Shown: positions 45,990 to 55,866 of the stretch, in pieces | How the letters are laid out: each line of letters begins with the position of its first letter | Numbering within the stretch: position 1 is the first letter of the stretch | Assembly: GCA_030655215.1 (NCBI GenBank) | Contig: JAURVZ010000061.1 | Span: 33,448-97,447, forward strand | Origin: Pseudolabrys sp. | Lineage (GTDB): Bacteria > Pseudomonadota > Alphaproteobacteria > Rhizobiales > Xanthobacteraceae | Length of the DNA: 64,000 nucleotides | Direction: 5' to 3' | The notes under the pieces: generated by a model | The model's database searches: none | What the model saw: only the letters and a program-made list of their open reading frames with translations | What the model was told of the DNA's origin: nothing | Program-made: the position numbers and the translations under genes

Positions 45990-46754
45990 CTACGCTGGCA
46001 ACATTTCCGCGAGAACATCGTTCGGGGCCATCCCGGTTTCAGCCTGCATGGCCGCGAACTGGGCCGCCACCGGGGCGAAGTGCTTGCGATGATGCGGCGT
46101 CGGGCCGAGGCGCTTGATCGCGTCCCGATGTTCCGGCACCGCGTAGCCCATATGGCGCTCGAAGCCATAGCCCGGGTAAGCGAGGCCGATGCGCGCCATC
46201 AGCCGGTCGCGCGTCACCTTGGCGATGATCGACGCCGCCGCGACCGACAGCACCAGCGCATCGCCCGACACCACCGCCTCGCAATCGCAGCCGCAATCGA
46301 TCTTCATGTTGCCGTCGACGAAGACCATCTTCGGCTTCACCGGCAGCGCCTTGACCGCGCGCGTCAGCGCCCAGAGCGACGCGCGCAGAATGTTGATACG
46401 GTCGATGCGCTCGACAGAACCGAAGGCGACCGAGACCTGCGCGGTGGCGACGATCTTCTCGTACAGGGCCTCACGCGCTTCCATGTCGAGCTTTTTCGAA
46501 TCATTGAGGCCGCGCGGAATGCGCGCCGGATCGAGAATGACCGCGGCGGCAACCACGGGACCGGCGAGCGGTCCCCTGCCCGCTTCATCGCACCCGGCGA
46601 CCGGGAAGATGCCGGAATTGAGCACGCGGCGCTCGCGGCGGAAGCTCGGGCGCACGATGGCGGCTTTCAGCGCCAGGCGTTTGGCCTTCGCTTTTTCTCG
46701 GGCCACGGCTTTCGCTTTGGCGATCTGTGCTTTTGATTTCGGCGTGCTGGCCAT
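45990..46754 (-). CDS. rnhB: Ribonuclease HII with basic N-terminal extension
   Basis: A 254-residue RNase HII that cuts RNA in RNA:DNA hybrids, including single ribonucleotides. The DEDD active site is visible: [15 protein letters not shown] (Asp, Glu), [10 protein letters not shown] (Asp) and the later Asp of [11 protein letters not shown]. The first 45 residues, starting [20 protein letters not shown], are Lys/Ala-rich and not part of the nuclease fold. In many alphaproteobacteria rnhB neighbours ccrM; here ccrM is about 7 kb away. Start MASTPK is chosen; a longer frame extends only through the promoter. Confidence 0.94.
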   Translation of the reverse strand: MASTPKSKAQIAKAKAVAREKAKAKRLALKAAIVRPSFRRERRVLNSGIFPVAGCDEAGRGPLAGPVVAAAVILDPARIPRGLNDSKKLDMEAREALYEKIVATAQVSVAFGSVERIDRINILRASLWALTRAVKALPVKPKMVFVDGNMKIDCGCDCEAVVSGDALVLSVAAASIIAKVTRDRLMARIGLAYPGYGFERHMGYAVPEHRDAIKRLGPTPHHRKHFAPVAAQFAAMQAETGMAPNDVLAEMLPA

Positions 46755-46895
46755 GGCTGAAGCGTTCGCGCGCGGCGGCCCGGCTGTCAATCGCAACCTG
46801 CCCGTCCTTGTCGCTATCCACATATTGGCCTAATTGAAGAGCAGCGCCGAAAAAGCGCCGCGCCAATGAGCGCGAAAAGAATCAGGGAGTGGACG

Positions 46896-47855
46896 ATGCG
46901 CGGTCTCAAACTTGCGGCACTGCTCCTTGCCACGCTCGCCAGCGGCAGCGCCTCGGCGCAAACTTATCCCGCCAGCAAAATCACCTTGATCGTCGCCTTC
47001 GCACCCGGTGGTGTCGCCGACACGGTCGCGCGCTTCATCGGTCAGGGATTGAGCGAACGGCTGAAACAGAATGTTGTCGTTGAAAATCGCGGCGGCGCCG
47101 GTGGCAATATTGCCGGCGTTGCGGTCGCCGCGGCGGCGCCGGACGGCTACACCTTGCTGGTGACGACCACCGCGGTGGCCATCAACGAGACCTTGCGCGA
47201 GACCAAGCAGTTCGCGGCGAGCGATCTCACAACTGTCGCTATCTCTGCATCGAGTCCGGAAGTGCTGGTGACCAGCCCGAGCAACCCGGCCAACAACCTC
47301 GCTGATCTCATCAAGGCGGCGCAGGAAAAGCCGATCAATTTCGGCTCGGCCGGCGTCGGCAGTGGCTCGCACATCCAGGCTGAATATTTCTTCAAGATCG
47401 CGACCAAGGCGCCGGCAACGCATATTCCGTTTCAGGGCGGCGCGCCGGCGATGACTGCGGTGATGGGCAACCAGATCGACGTCTGGGCGACGACATTGGG
47501 TGGCGGCGCGGCGGCGCAGATCGCAGCGGGCAAACTGAAAGGCCTCGCCGTTGCCGACAGCAAGCGCGCCAGCGTTATTCCGAATGTCGCGACTTTCGCC
47601 GAGCAAGGCTTCGGCAATTATGTGGCGACGTCTTGGGTCGGCGTGTTTGCCCCGGCAAAGACCGATCCGAAGATCGTCGCGACGCTGAACGAAGCCATCA
47701 ATGCAACGATTAATTCGGCTGAGGTACGAGACAAGCTGACCGCCATCGGCTTCGACCCGATCATCGGCACGCCGTCGGAGGCGGACGCCATGTTCAAGGC
47801 GGAAACCGATAAATGGGGAAAGATGGTAAAGGCGCTCGGCGTCACTGTGAAATAA
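46896..47855 (+). CDS. Tripartite tricarboxylate transporter substrate-binding protein (TctC/Bug family)
   Basis: A 319-residue periplasmic binding protein. A Sec signal peptide (MRGLKLAALLLATLASGSASA) precedes the mature YPASKITLIVAFAPGG. The family signature continues with VENRGGAGGNIAG and FGSAGVGSGSHI, and HIPFQGGAPAM. TctC proteins deliver organic acids to TctAB, but no tctA or tctB lies here; orphan Bug proteins are common in rhizobia and betaproteobacteria. CAGGGAGTG precedes the ATG at 46896, which is why the earlier in-frame ATG at 46866 was rejected. Confidence 0.9.
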   Translation: MRGLKLAALLLATLASGSASAQTYPASKITLIVAFAPGGVADTVARFIGQGLSERLKQNVVVENRGGAGGNIAGVAVAAAAPDGYTLLVTTTAVAINETLRETKQFAASDLTTVAISASSPEVLVTSPSNPANNLADLIKAAQEKPINFGSAGVGSGSHIQAEYFFKIATKAPATHIPFQGGAPAMTAVMGNQIDVWATTLGGGAAAQIAAGKLKGLAVADSKRASVIPNVATFAEQGFGNYVATSWVGVFAPAKTDPKIVATLNEAINATINSAEVRDKLTAIGFDPIIGTPSEADAMFKAETDKWGKMVKALGVTVK

Positions 47856-47864
47856 CGCGGGGTC

Positions 47865-48305
47865 CTACTCCGGCATCAGCAGCCGGCCATCGTCGCTGAG
47901 CGGCATGTCGGGATTGTAGGCGACTTCCCAGAGATGGCCGTCGGGGTCGAAGAAATAGGCCGTATAGCCGCCCCAGAAAACATCGCCCGCCGCTTTCTGC
48001 ACCGTAGCGCCGGCGCGATAGGCCCGGTCCACCGCGGCATCGACCTCGTCCTTTGAGCGGCAATTCCACGCAAGCGACACGCCGCGAAACGCCGGCGACA
48101 AATCCTTGAACGAGATACCGGCATCCTTAGCGAGATCGGTCGACGGCCAGACGGCAATGGCGCAGGCGCCGGCCTTGAAGAAACCAACGCCTTCAGCAGA
48201 GGCCGAGCGGCGCTCGAAACCAAGCGCTTCATAAAACGCAATGGCGCGGTTCAAGTCGGACACGCCCAACGTCACCAAAGACAACACTGCCTGCGGCTCG
48301 GTCAT
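47865..48305 (-). CDS. VOC-superfamily (glyoxalase-like) protein
   Basis: A 146-residue protein with two beta-alpha-beta-beta-beta modules of the vicinal oxygen chelate fold. The first module starts LVTLGVSDLNRAIAFYEALGF; the second includes AYFFDPDGHLWEVAYNP, whose His/Glu are typical metal ligands. Substrates in this family vary widely (glyoxalase, dioxygenases, antibiotic resistance), so none is assigned. The start overlaps the radical SAM stop by four bases on the same strand, so the two are co-translated. Confidence 0.88.
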   Translation of the reverse strand: MTEPQAVLSLVTLGVSDLNRAIAFYEALGFERRSASAEGVGFFKAGACAIAVWPSTDLAKDAGISFKDLSPAFRGVSLAWNCRSKDEVDAAVDRAYRAGATVQKAAGDVFWGGYTAYFFDPDGHLWEVAYNPDMPLSDDGRLLMPE

Positions 48306-49525
48306 GAGGCAAACAAACTCAGTTGCGCGTCATCCGGACGCGGATGGCGGAAATGTTCGGTGGTCAGCTTCACCTTGGCGGCGTTGATGCCGAGCCGCTC
48401 GCAGGCGACTTCAAAGCGACGGCCGATCAGCCAGGCATAAGGCCCGGTGCCCTTCATGCGCGTGCCCCACTCGGCATCGTAATCCTTGCCGCTGCGCATA
48501 TCGCGGATCAGCTTGAACACATGGTTGGCCCTGTCGGGATAATTATTGACCAGCCATTCCTTGAACAGGTCGCGTACTTCCAGCGGCAGGCGCAGCAGCA
48601 CATAGCCGGCTTCGCGCACGCCGGCAGCCTGCGCCCGGTCGAGAATGCGTTCGATCTCGCTGTCGTTCAGCGCCGGGATCACCGGTGCGATCATCACCGT
48701 GGTCGGCACGCCGGCCTGTGACAGGCGGCGCAAGGTCTCGAACCGCCGCATCGGCGTTGCCGCGCGCGGCTCCATCTTGCGCGCCAGCTCCGGGTCGAGC
48801 GTCGTGATCGACAAAGCCACCTTGGCGAGATTGCGCTCGGCCATGCGGGCGAGAATGTCGAGGTCGCGCAACACCAGCGCCGACTTCGTCACGATGCCGA
48901 CCGGATGGCCCGCACGATCCAGCACTTCGAGAATGCGGCGCATCACCTTGTAGCGCTTTTCGATCGGCTGATACGGGTCGGTATTGGTGCCGATCGCAAT
49001 CACCTTCGGCGAATAGTTTGCTGAAGCGAGCTCACGTTCCAGGAGGTCGGCTGCCTCCGGCTTGACGAATAGCTTTGATTCAAAATCGAGCCCGGGCGAC
49101 AGGCCGAGATAGGCATGGGTCGGGCGCGCGAAGCAGTAGACGCAGCCGTGCTCGCAGCCGCGATAGGGATTGATCGAGCGGTCGAAGCCGATGTCCGGCG
49201 AGTCATTACGGGTGATGATCTTGCGGGTGGCGTCGACCTGCACCGTCGTCTTGAACGGCGGCAGTTCGTCGAGCGACTGCCAGCCATCGTCGAAGGCGAC
49301 GCGGGCCAGCGGCTCATAGCGGCCAGAGGCGTTGGACTGCGCGCCACGACCCTTGCGGCGCTCATGGTCGACAACAACGCCGAGCAGGCCGGTCACGTCA
49401 TCGACGCGGAGGCCCTTTTCGGAATTTGCGACACCCGCCGGCGCGGAGGGCAGCTCCTTGGCCCGGTCGGCAAAACTAGGCGACGCCAGCGGGTGTTTCA
49501 GGGCTGATGTGTTTGATCTAGCCAT
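48302..49525 (-). CDS. PA0069-family radical SAM protein
   Basis: A 407-residue radical SAM protein. The [4Fe-4S] cysteines are in the CEHGCVYC core (C-x3-C-x2-C, about residue 128), just after NRSINPYRGC-like SINPYRG. The barrel continues with AIGTNTDPYQPIEKRYKVMR and ITTLDPELARKMEPRAA. This is the PA0069/Rv2578c (SplB-related) group of unknown function. A DNA- or nucleic-acid-repair role has been suspected from similarity to spore photoproduct lyase, but the substrate is unknown. The N-terminal 75 residues are polar and likely disordered. Confidence 0.92.
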   Translation of the reverse strand: MARSNTSALKHPLASPSFADRAKELPSAPAGVANSEKGLRVDDVTGLLGVVVDHERRKGRGAQSNASGRYEPLARVAFDDGWQSLDELPPFKTTVQVDATRKIITRNDSPDIGFDRSINPYRGCEHGCVYCFARPTHAYLGLSPGLDFESKLFVKPEAADLLERELASANYSPKVIAIGTNTDPYQPIEKRYKVMRRILEVLDRAGHPVGIVTKSALVLRDLDILARMAERNLAKVALSITTLDPELARKMEPRAATPMRRFETLRRLSQAGVPTTVMIAPVIPALNDSEIERILDRAQAAGVREAGYVLLRLPLEVRDLFKEWLVNNYPDRANHVFKLIRDMRSGKDYDAEWGTRMKGTGPYAWLIGRRFEVACERLGINAAKVKLTTEHFRHPRPDDAQLSLFAS

Positions 49526-49669
49526 GGGCGTAACCTAGTGAGAGGACATGAACAAAACAAGAACAATTTTGCGTTCTTGCGAATTCGTGGCTCAACGGGC
49601 CGATCTCGTGGGGCGCTTTCGAAATCCCACATGATATGGTGGTAACCCTGTGTCCATGCCGGTAGTTCC

Positions 49670-50248
49670 ATGATTAGCGTCGTCATCCCCACCCAAGAAT
49701 CGGAGCGCCTGCTGGTGCCAACTTTGGCTGCGCTGGTGCCGGGGGCGATGACCGGGCTGCTCAGCGAAGTGGTAGTGATCGACGCCGGCTCGAAGGACGC
49801 CACCGAGGAGGTCGCGGATATTGCGGGCTGCCGGTTCATTCGGTCGGAAGCATCACTGGGCGTACGGCTGAAGCAGGCGGCTGTGAGCACGCGGACGCCG
49901 TGGCTGTTGTTCCTACGGCCCGGCTGTGTGCCGGAAACGGGCTGGATACAGGCGGCCGAGCGGTTTCTGGAAACGACCAGCCAGCTTGATGTCGCGGCGC
50001 GCGCGGCAGTGTTTCGCCCGCCCGGCGCGGCCGATTTGATGCGGCCCGCCTTCTCGGAAGTGACGGCGCTGTTGCGGGTAATGTTTGGCGGCGGCGCGAG
50101 GCCGGAACAGGGCCTGCTGATAGCACGGCGGTTTTACGATGCGCTTGGCGGGCATCCGGATGTCGCCGACCCGGAAGCGGCGATGTTGAGGAAGCTGGGG
50201 CGGCGACGGGTGGTGATGCTGGGCGCCGGGGCGAGGACGGTCGCCTGA
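49670..50248 (+). CDS. Short family 2 glycosyltransferase-like protein
   Basis: A 192-residue single GT-A domain. It begins MISVVIPTQESERLL and has VVVIDAGSKDATEEVA as the nucleotide-binding edge. A canonical DxD motif is not obvious; PWLLFLRPGCVPE takes the place of the usual FLDAD-type segment, so metal-dependent activity is uncertain. ARRFYDALGGHPDVADPEA resembles the acceptor loop of TIGR04283-type enzymes. It diverges from the radical SAM gene. The small size and altered motif make the enzymatic role unsure. Confidence 0.78.
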   Translation: MISVVIPTQESERLLVPTLAALVPGAMTGLLSEVVVIDAGSKDATEEVADIAGCRFIRSEASLGVRLKQAAVSTRTPWLLFLRPGCVPETGWIQAAERFLETTSQLDVAARAAVFRPPGAADLMRPAFSEVTALLRVMFGGGARPEQGLLIARRFYDALGGHPDVADPEAAMLRKLGRRRVVMLGAGARTVA

Positions 50249-50331
50249 TCGTCGTCGACTTTGGTCGGCCTTGGCGTCGGCGGTTCGGCTTACCACCTGA
50301 GGGTTTGATCAACCTCAGTGAGACCGCCCAC

Positions 50332-51126
50332 ATGATTATCGATCTTTCCGGCAAACGCGCCGTTGTGACAGGCTCCACGCTCGGCATCGGCTTTGCCATC
50401 GCCAAAGGCCTTGCCGCTGCCGGCGCCAACGTCGTCATCAATGGCCGTAGCGACGCCTCGGTCAAGAAAGCGACGGACCGGCTGCTTGCTGAAGTGCCGA
50501 AGGCGAAAATCGAAGCGGTCGCCGCGGATCTCGCCACCGCGGCAGGCACCGGGAAATTTCTGGCGCAGGTGAAAGACACCGACATTCTCGTCAATAATCT
50601 CGGCATCTTCGAGCCGAAGCCATTCGAGGACATTCCGGACGAAGACTGGATGCGCTTCTTCGAGACCAATGTAATGAGCGGCATCCGCCTGTCTCGCGCC
50701 TATCTCGCCGGCATGCGCAAGAAGGATTGGGGCCGCATTGTTTTCGTCTCGTCGGAGTCCGGCCTGAACATTCCGGTCGAGATGGTTCACTACGGCATGA
50801 CCAAGACAGCGCAGCTTGCGGTGTCGCGCGGTATTGCCGCGAGCGTTGCCGGCACCGGCATTACGGTGAATTCGGTGCTGCCCGGCCCGACCAGGTCGGA
50901 AGGCGTGATCGATTTCTTCGGCAAGCTGGCGAAGGAAGCCGGTCAGACCGACGTCGAGCTGGAGAAAGACTTCTTCACCAAGCACCGGCCGTCGTCGCTG
51001 ATCCGCCGCCTCGCCTCTCCTGACGAAGTCGCCAATCTGGTTGTCTATGTCTGCTCGCAGCAGGCCTCGGGGACGACGGGTGCGGCGCTGCGTGTCGATG
51101 GCGGATTGGTCAGTACGATCGGCTAG
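50332..51126 (+). CDS. Short-chain dehydrogenase/reductase
   Basis: A 264-residue SDR. The cofactor motif is VVTGSTLGIGFAIA (T-G-x3-G-I-G, about 10-22), with NGRS after beta 2 suggesting NADP. VNNLG, the catalytic Ser in FVSSESG, and the Y-x3-K motif in VHYGMTKTAQL (about 157-161) are intact. The C-terminal GTTGAALRVDGGLV is typical of 3-oxoacyl-ACP-reductase-like SDRs. The start MIIDLSGKR was chosen over an upstream in-frame ATG at 50305. The 3' end overlaps the convergent YjbR gene at CTAG. The substrate is unknown. Confidence 0.9.
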   Translation: MIIDLSGKRAVVTGSTLGIGFAIAKGLAAAGANVVINGRSDASVKKATDRLLAEVPKAKIEAVAADLATAAGTGKFLAQVKDTDILVNNLGIFEPKPFEDIPDEDWMRFFETNVMSGIRLSRAYLAGMRKKDWGRIVFVSSESGLNIPVEMVHYGMTKTAQLAVSRGIAASVAGTGITVNSVLPGPTRSEGVIDFFGKLAKEAGQTDVELEKDFFTKHRPSSLIRRLASPDEVANLVVYVCSQQASGTTGAALRVDGGLVSTIG

Positions 51127-51470
51127 CGCTTCTTGCGGCGGGCGGTTGACGGCCGCTTGGCCGGCTTGCTGGCGTGCCGCCATGCCATGTCGAGCGCAGC
51201 TTCCAATTCCGCCACGGTCAATTTGGCCAGAATGCCGGTGGTCCAACCCTGCCTGCCCCATGCGTTCTGGATGGCCGTAAAGGCATCCGGCGCAACAAGG
51301 CACTTCAACTCCTGCTCATCGGGCGAGAACTTGAAGTTGGCGGACTTCTCGTCGGCTGCGAGCGTTGCGTAGATGCGATCGACCTTGAAGGCGGCGCGAT
51401 CGAAATGCGGTGCTTCGGTCGTCCCTTCGAGCGCGAGGGCCATGCGGCGGAATTGGGCGGCTGTGCTCAT
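51123..51470 (-). CDS. MmcQ/YjbR family protein
   Basis: A 115-residue protein of the MmcQ/YjbR (CyaY-like fold) family. It starts MSTAAQFRRMALALEGTTEA, followed by APHFDRAAFKVDRIYATLA and LVAPDAFTAIQNAWGRQGWT. A basic C-terminal tail (KPAKRPSTARRKKR) suggests nucleic-acid contact, and the family is often called DNA-binding without firm proof. The ATG at 51470 was taken, because the longer frame runs into the DUF4279 intergenic DNA. Confidence 0.85.
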   Translation of the reverse strand: MSTAAQFRRMALALEGTTEAPHFDRAAFKVDRIYATLAADEKSANFKFSPDEQELKCLVAPDAFTAIQNAWGRQGWTTGILAKLTVAELEAALDMAWRHASKPAKRPSTARRKKR

Positions 51471-51480
51471 GTGAGATTGA

Positions 51481-51933
51481 CTAGCCAAAATCCGGAAAAA
51501 CTTCGATCCCCAAATCAATCTTAAGGCGAGCCATGCGGCTCAACTCTTGCCAAGGCATTGTCCAACCGATGTTAGCATCGCCGGCTAGATGCACGATAAT
51601 CTCGGTGCTGCCACCCTCATCCGAAATGTCGCTCAAGAAATCTTTGTGCTTTTCCAGACTATCGACCAAGGCGCTGACTTCAGAAAAACAATCACGCTTT
51701 CCCTCGATTTTCTTGGACCAACCCCAGCGGCTATCCGGGTATAATCCGGGCAGAGCATTGCCCTTCGGCGTAAATCTGTTCGATCCGGCCTGGTGGGCCA
51801 TCTGAGGGACCATCCCGAGCCGTTCGGATATCTTGTCAGGATTCATACTTGGATGCTTGATGAGCAGCCGCAGGACAAATCGCAGGGCCTTGTCTGACGG
51901 CTCAAAATTTTCAACCCCGTCAGATGTCGTCAT
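51481..51933 (-). CDS. DUF4279 domain protein, lower GC
   Basis: A 150-residue soluble protein. The order is helix-strand (DKALRFVLRLLIKHPSMNPDKI), ERLGMVP, then GLYPDSRWGWSKK, a helix (SALVDSLEKHKDFLSDI), and a final strand-helix-strand ending GIEVFPDFG. This matches the DUF4279 pattern seen in immunity-like or phage-neighbour proteins. Hand-counted stretches are about 50 percent GC, against roughly 60-65 percent around it, and codon use is mixed, so recent acquisition is likely. No toxin partner is adjacent. Function is unknown. Confidence 0.78.
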   Translation of the reverse strand: MTTSDGVENFEPSDKALRFVLRLLIKHPSMNPDKISERLGMVPQMAHQAGSNRFTPKGNALPGLYPDSRWGWSKKIEGKRDCFSEVSALVDSLEKHKDFLSDISDEGGSTEIIVHLAGDANIGWTMPWQELSRMARLKIDLGIEVFPDFG

Positions 51934-51976
51934 CAGTCTCTTTCCAAGAACAACGCCTTAGATTTTCCATTAAAAT

Positions 51977-52540
51977 CTAAGCCGTCGCGCCCTGCGCCTT
52001 CTCGCGCCGCATATGCTCATCCAGCCGCGGCAGAATCTCGACGAAATTGCACGGCCGGTAGCGATAATCGAGCTGGTGCACGAGGATGTCGTCCCACGCA
52101 TCCTTGCAGGCGCCGGGCGAACCCGGGACGCAGAAGATGTAAGTCGCATTGGCGACGCCAGCGGTGGCGCGCGTCTGGATCGCCGAGGTGCCGATCTTCC
52201 GTTCGCTGACCAGCAGGAACATGGTGGCGAAGCCGTCCATGCGCTTCTCGAACAAAGGCTCTACCGCTTCCGGCGTGACGTCGCGGCCGGTAAAGCCAGT
52301 ACCGCCGGTCGAAATGACAACGTCAATGAACTTGTCGTCGATCCACGCCTTCACCTTGGTGCGGATCGCCTCAACATCGTCTTTCACAATCGAGCGCTCC
52401 GCCACAACGTGACCGGCGGCGCGAATGCGCTCGACGAGCGTATTGCCGGATTTGTCGTCGGCCAGCTCGCGCGTGTCCGACACCGTCAGCACCGCAATTT
52501 TCAACGGTACGAATTGTCGGCTCTCGTCTATCCCGGGCAT
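51977..52540 (-). CDS. moaB: Molybdenum cofactor biosynthesis protein B
   Basis: A 187-residue MogA/MoaB fold protein that binds molybdopterin and adenylylates it in the MogA branch. Family motifs are visible: AVLTVSDTRELADDKSG (about 17-33), VVISTGGTGFTGRDVTPEAV and FCVPGSPGACKDAW. The ending RYRPCNFVEILPRL is typical of alphaproteobacterial MoaB. No other moa or moe genes are nearby. The start MPGIDES was chosen because the longer open frame overlaps the metallopeptidase gene in the wrong phase of conservation. Confidence 0.94.
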   Translation of the reverse strand: MPGIDESRQFVPLKIAVLTVSDTRELADDKSGNTLVERIRAAGHVVAERSIVKDDVEAIRTKVKAWIDDKFIDVVISTGGTGFTGRDVTPEAVEPLFEKRMDGFATMFLLVSERKIGTSAIQTRATAGVANATYIFCVPGSPGACKDAWDDILVHQLDYRYRPCNFVEILPRLDEHMRREKAQGATA

Positions 52541-52550
52541 CACGCTACTC

Positions 52551-53492
52551 CTACAGCTGCGCGCCCTGGGCAAACGTATTGCAGGACGAGACCTTGCCGC
52601 TCTTGAAGCCGATATCGAACCAGCGTTGCCGCTGCGCCGCCGATCCGTGCGTGAACGAGTCCGGCACCACCGCGCGCCCGGCGCGCTTTTGCAACGTGTC
52701 ATCGCCGATCGCTGCCGCGGTTTGCAAAGCAGCTTCGACATCGCCCGGCTCGACCGATTTCCAGCGCGCATTCGATTGGCTGGCCCAGATGCCGGCGAAG
52801 CAATCGGCCTGCAATTCGACCTGCACCTGAATGCGATTGGCCGCAGCCTTGCTGCCGGCCGACTGCTGCGCCTGGCGCGACTTGCTCAGGATGCCAAGCT
52901 GGTTCTGCACGTGATGCCCGACCTCATGCGCCAGCACATAGGCCTGTGCAAACTCGCACGCCTTGCCGCTGCAGCCGCGGAAGCGGCTTTCAATGTCGCG
53001 GAAGAATGAGGTGTCGATGTAGATGCGGCGGTCGTTCGGGCAGTAGAACGGACCGGACGCTGCTGACGCGCCGCCGCAGCCGCTGTCGACCTGACCGGCA
53101 AACAAACGCAGGCGCGGCGCGGCATAGGTCTGCCCGCCATCCTTGAACACCTTGATCCAGACGTCTTCGGTATTACCGAGCACCGCGGAAACGAAGTCGC
53201 CCATCTTGTCGTTCGGCTTCGTCGTCGGCGCGCGTCCGCTCGGCTGCTGGTTGGGTTGATACGGCTGTTCGTATTGCGTACGATTGCCGCCGGTGACGAT
53301 CTCGGCGCCGCCGATCAGAATGCTCGGATCGATGCCGAAAGCCCAGCCGACAAGGCTGAGCACGACGACGGCGCCAATGCCGAGACCACCGCCGCCGCCC
53401 GGTATGCCGAAGCCGCCGCCACCGCCAAAGCCACCGCCGCCGTCGCGCGAGTCTTCAACATTGTCGCTGCGGCGAAAATCATCCCAACGCAT
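52551..53492 (-). CDS. YpfJ-type neutral zinc metallopeptidase
   Basis: A 313-residue protein. A Gly-rich N-terminal stretch (about 18-40) is followed by one membrane helix (about 39-56), a low-complexity linker and the zincin domain (about 90-305). The metal motif HEVGHHVQNQLG (about residue 199) is intact, with the third ligand expected downstream near QADCFAGIW. The catalytic part faces the periplasm in this family. The gene starts ten bases before moaB, and both are on the minus strand, so they may be co-transcribed. Confidence 0.9.
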   Translation of the reverse strand: MRWDDFRRSDNVEDSRDGGGGFGGGGGFGIPGGGGGLGIGAVVVLSLVGWAFGIDPSILIGGAEIVTGGNRTQYEQPYQPNQQPSGRAPTTKPNDKMGDFVSAVLGNTEDVWIKVFKDGGQTYAAPRLRLFAGQVDSGCGGASAASGPFYCPNDRRIYIDTSFFRDIESRFRGCSGKACEFAQAYVLAHEVGHHVQNQLGILSKSRQAQQSAGSKAAANRIQVQVELQADCFAGIWASQSNARWKSVEPGDVEAALQTAAAIGDDTLQKRAGRAVVPDSFTHGSAAQRQRWFDIGFKSGKVSSCNTFAQGAQL

Positions 53493-53592
53493 TCAAGTCG
53501 TCTCCCAAATCAGTGCAGCGATCATTGCGTAGCTTTGCGCGCGCGTCCAATCGGGCAAAATTGCGCTTCTGTTAACGAGTGCTAACCCCTCG

Positions 53593-54868
<1,276 letters not shown>

Positions 54869-55300
54869 CTACCGCCGCGGCCCGTTGCCTGTGCCGCCGG
54901 TATAGCGCGACAGGATCGCCAGGATCATCAACGCGCCGATTAGCGAGACGTGCTCGGTAGCGGTGTGCATGGCAATCGTCGCCTGCGGCTCGGGCAAAGC
55001 CCAGAAGCGGTGCACCAATACGATCGTCAGCGCCGTGAAGGTGGCGAGGATGCCGCAGCCTAGCCAGACATATTTGTTCGAAATCACCAGCGCCGAGCCG
55101 ACCAGCAGGGTGATTGCAGCGAAGATGTTCATCGCCATCGGGAATGGCAGGCCGAACATCGCCATCTCGGCGACACCGGCCTTGAAGTCGATCAAATGCC
55201 CGAGGCCGGCGCCCCAGAACACGAAGCTGACGACAACGCGGGCGAAAACGAGAAACCACGGCGCATCCAGCAAGCGGACAAGAATATTGGGCATGGGCAT
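54869..55300 (-). CDS. DoxX-family membrane protein
   Basis: A 143-residue inner-membrane protein with four helices (about 14-32, 48-70, 78-98 and 115-133). It starts MPMPNILVRLLDAPWFLVFA and contains FVFWGAGLGHLIDFKAG and FGLPFPMAMNIFAAITLLVG, the DoxX/DoxD pattern. The family includes quinone-linked and oxidative-stress proteins, mostly uncharacterised. It abuts the ccrM stop convergently with no gap. A second possible start is the Met two codons in. Confidence 0.85.
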   Translation of the reverse strand: MPMPNILVRLLDAPWFLVFARVVVSFVFWGAGLGHLIDFKAGVAEMAMFGLPFPMAMNIFAAITLLVGSALVISNKYVWLGCGILATFTALTIVLVHRFWALPEPQATIAMHTATEHVSLIGALMILAILSRYTGGTGNGPRR

Positions 55301-55383
55301 TTCCTTCAGGTGATTGCAGCAATCTTGCTAGCGGAACTCAGCCGTTCTTGGAACTTGGGCCGCCGAAATTCTACTGGATAAAT

Positions 55384-55866
55384 CTAGGCGAGAGCGTCCA
55401 GCAACAATTCCAGCCCGCATACGGCAAAGGCATGCATATTGGCTGGGCGGTCGGTGTTGGCGGTTTCCAAAGTTGCGGCCCTTTCGGCGGGCCCGGCAAC
55501 GGCAACACAAGTGTGACCGGCAGCATCGCCATAACGATTGCCGGACGGCCCCGCAGCGCCGGTTTCGCTTAAGCCCCAGGTGGCGCCGATCTTGCCGCGG
55601 GCGCGGCGCGCCAGCAGCAGCGCATAGGCTTCGGTCGAGGGCCGCAGGCCGTTCATGTCGGCGTCGGTGATATCCAGCAACGCCGCGCGCGACGCCTTGG
55701 TGTAAACAACAGCGCCGCCGATGAAATAGGCCGAGGCGCCGGGCACGGCGAGCAGAGCGGCAGCGATCAGTCCGCCGGTCGACGACTCGGCAATGGCGAT
55801 CGTTTCCTTGCGGGCGATCAGGCGGGCGGCGACTTTTTCGGCGAAGCTATCAAGCAATGATGTCAT
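55384..55866 (-). CDS. CinA C-terminal-type nicotinamide-nucleotide amidase
   Basis: A 160-residue stand-alone CinA/PncC domain, which deamidates NMN to nicotinate mononucleotide. The catalytic serine is in IAIAESSTGGLIAAALL (about residue 31), with TGAAGPSGNRYGDAAG and HTCVAVAG as the nucleotide-binding segments. YTKASRAALLDI replaces the usual Y-x-x-x-x-K core and keeps its Tyr and Lys. The start overlaps the upstream unknown gene by four bases (ATGA). The operon order is ridA-like, aminotransferase, unknown protein, then this gene. Confidence 0.9.
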   Translation of the reverse strand: MTSLLDSFAEKVAARLIARKETIAIAESSTGGLIAAALLAVPGASAYFIGGAVVYTKASRAALLDITDADMNGLRPSTEAYALLLARRARGKIGATWGLSETGAAGPSGNRYGDAAGHTCVAVAGPAERAATLETANTDRPANMHAFAVCGLELLLDALA

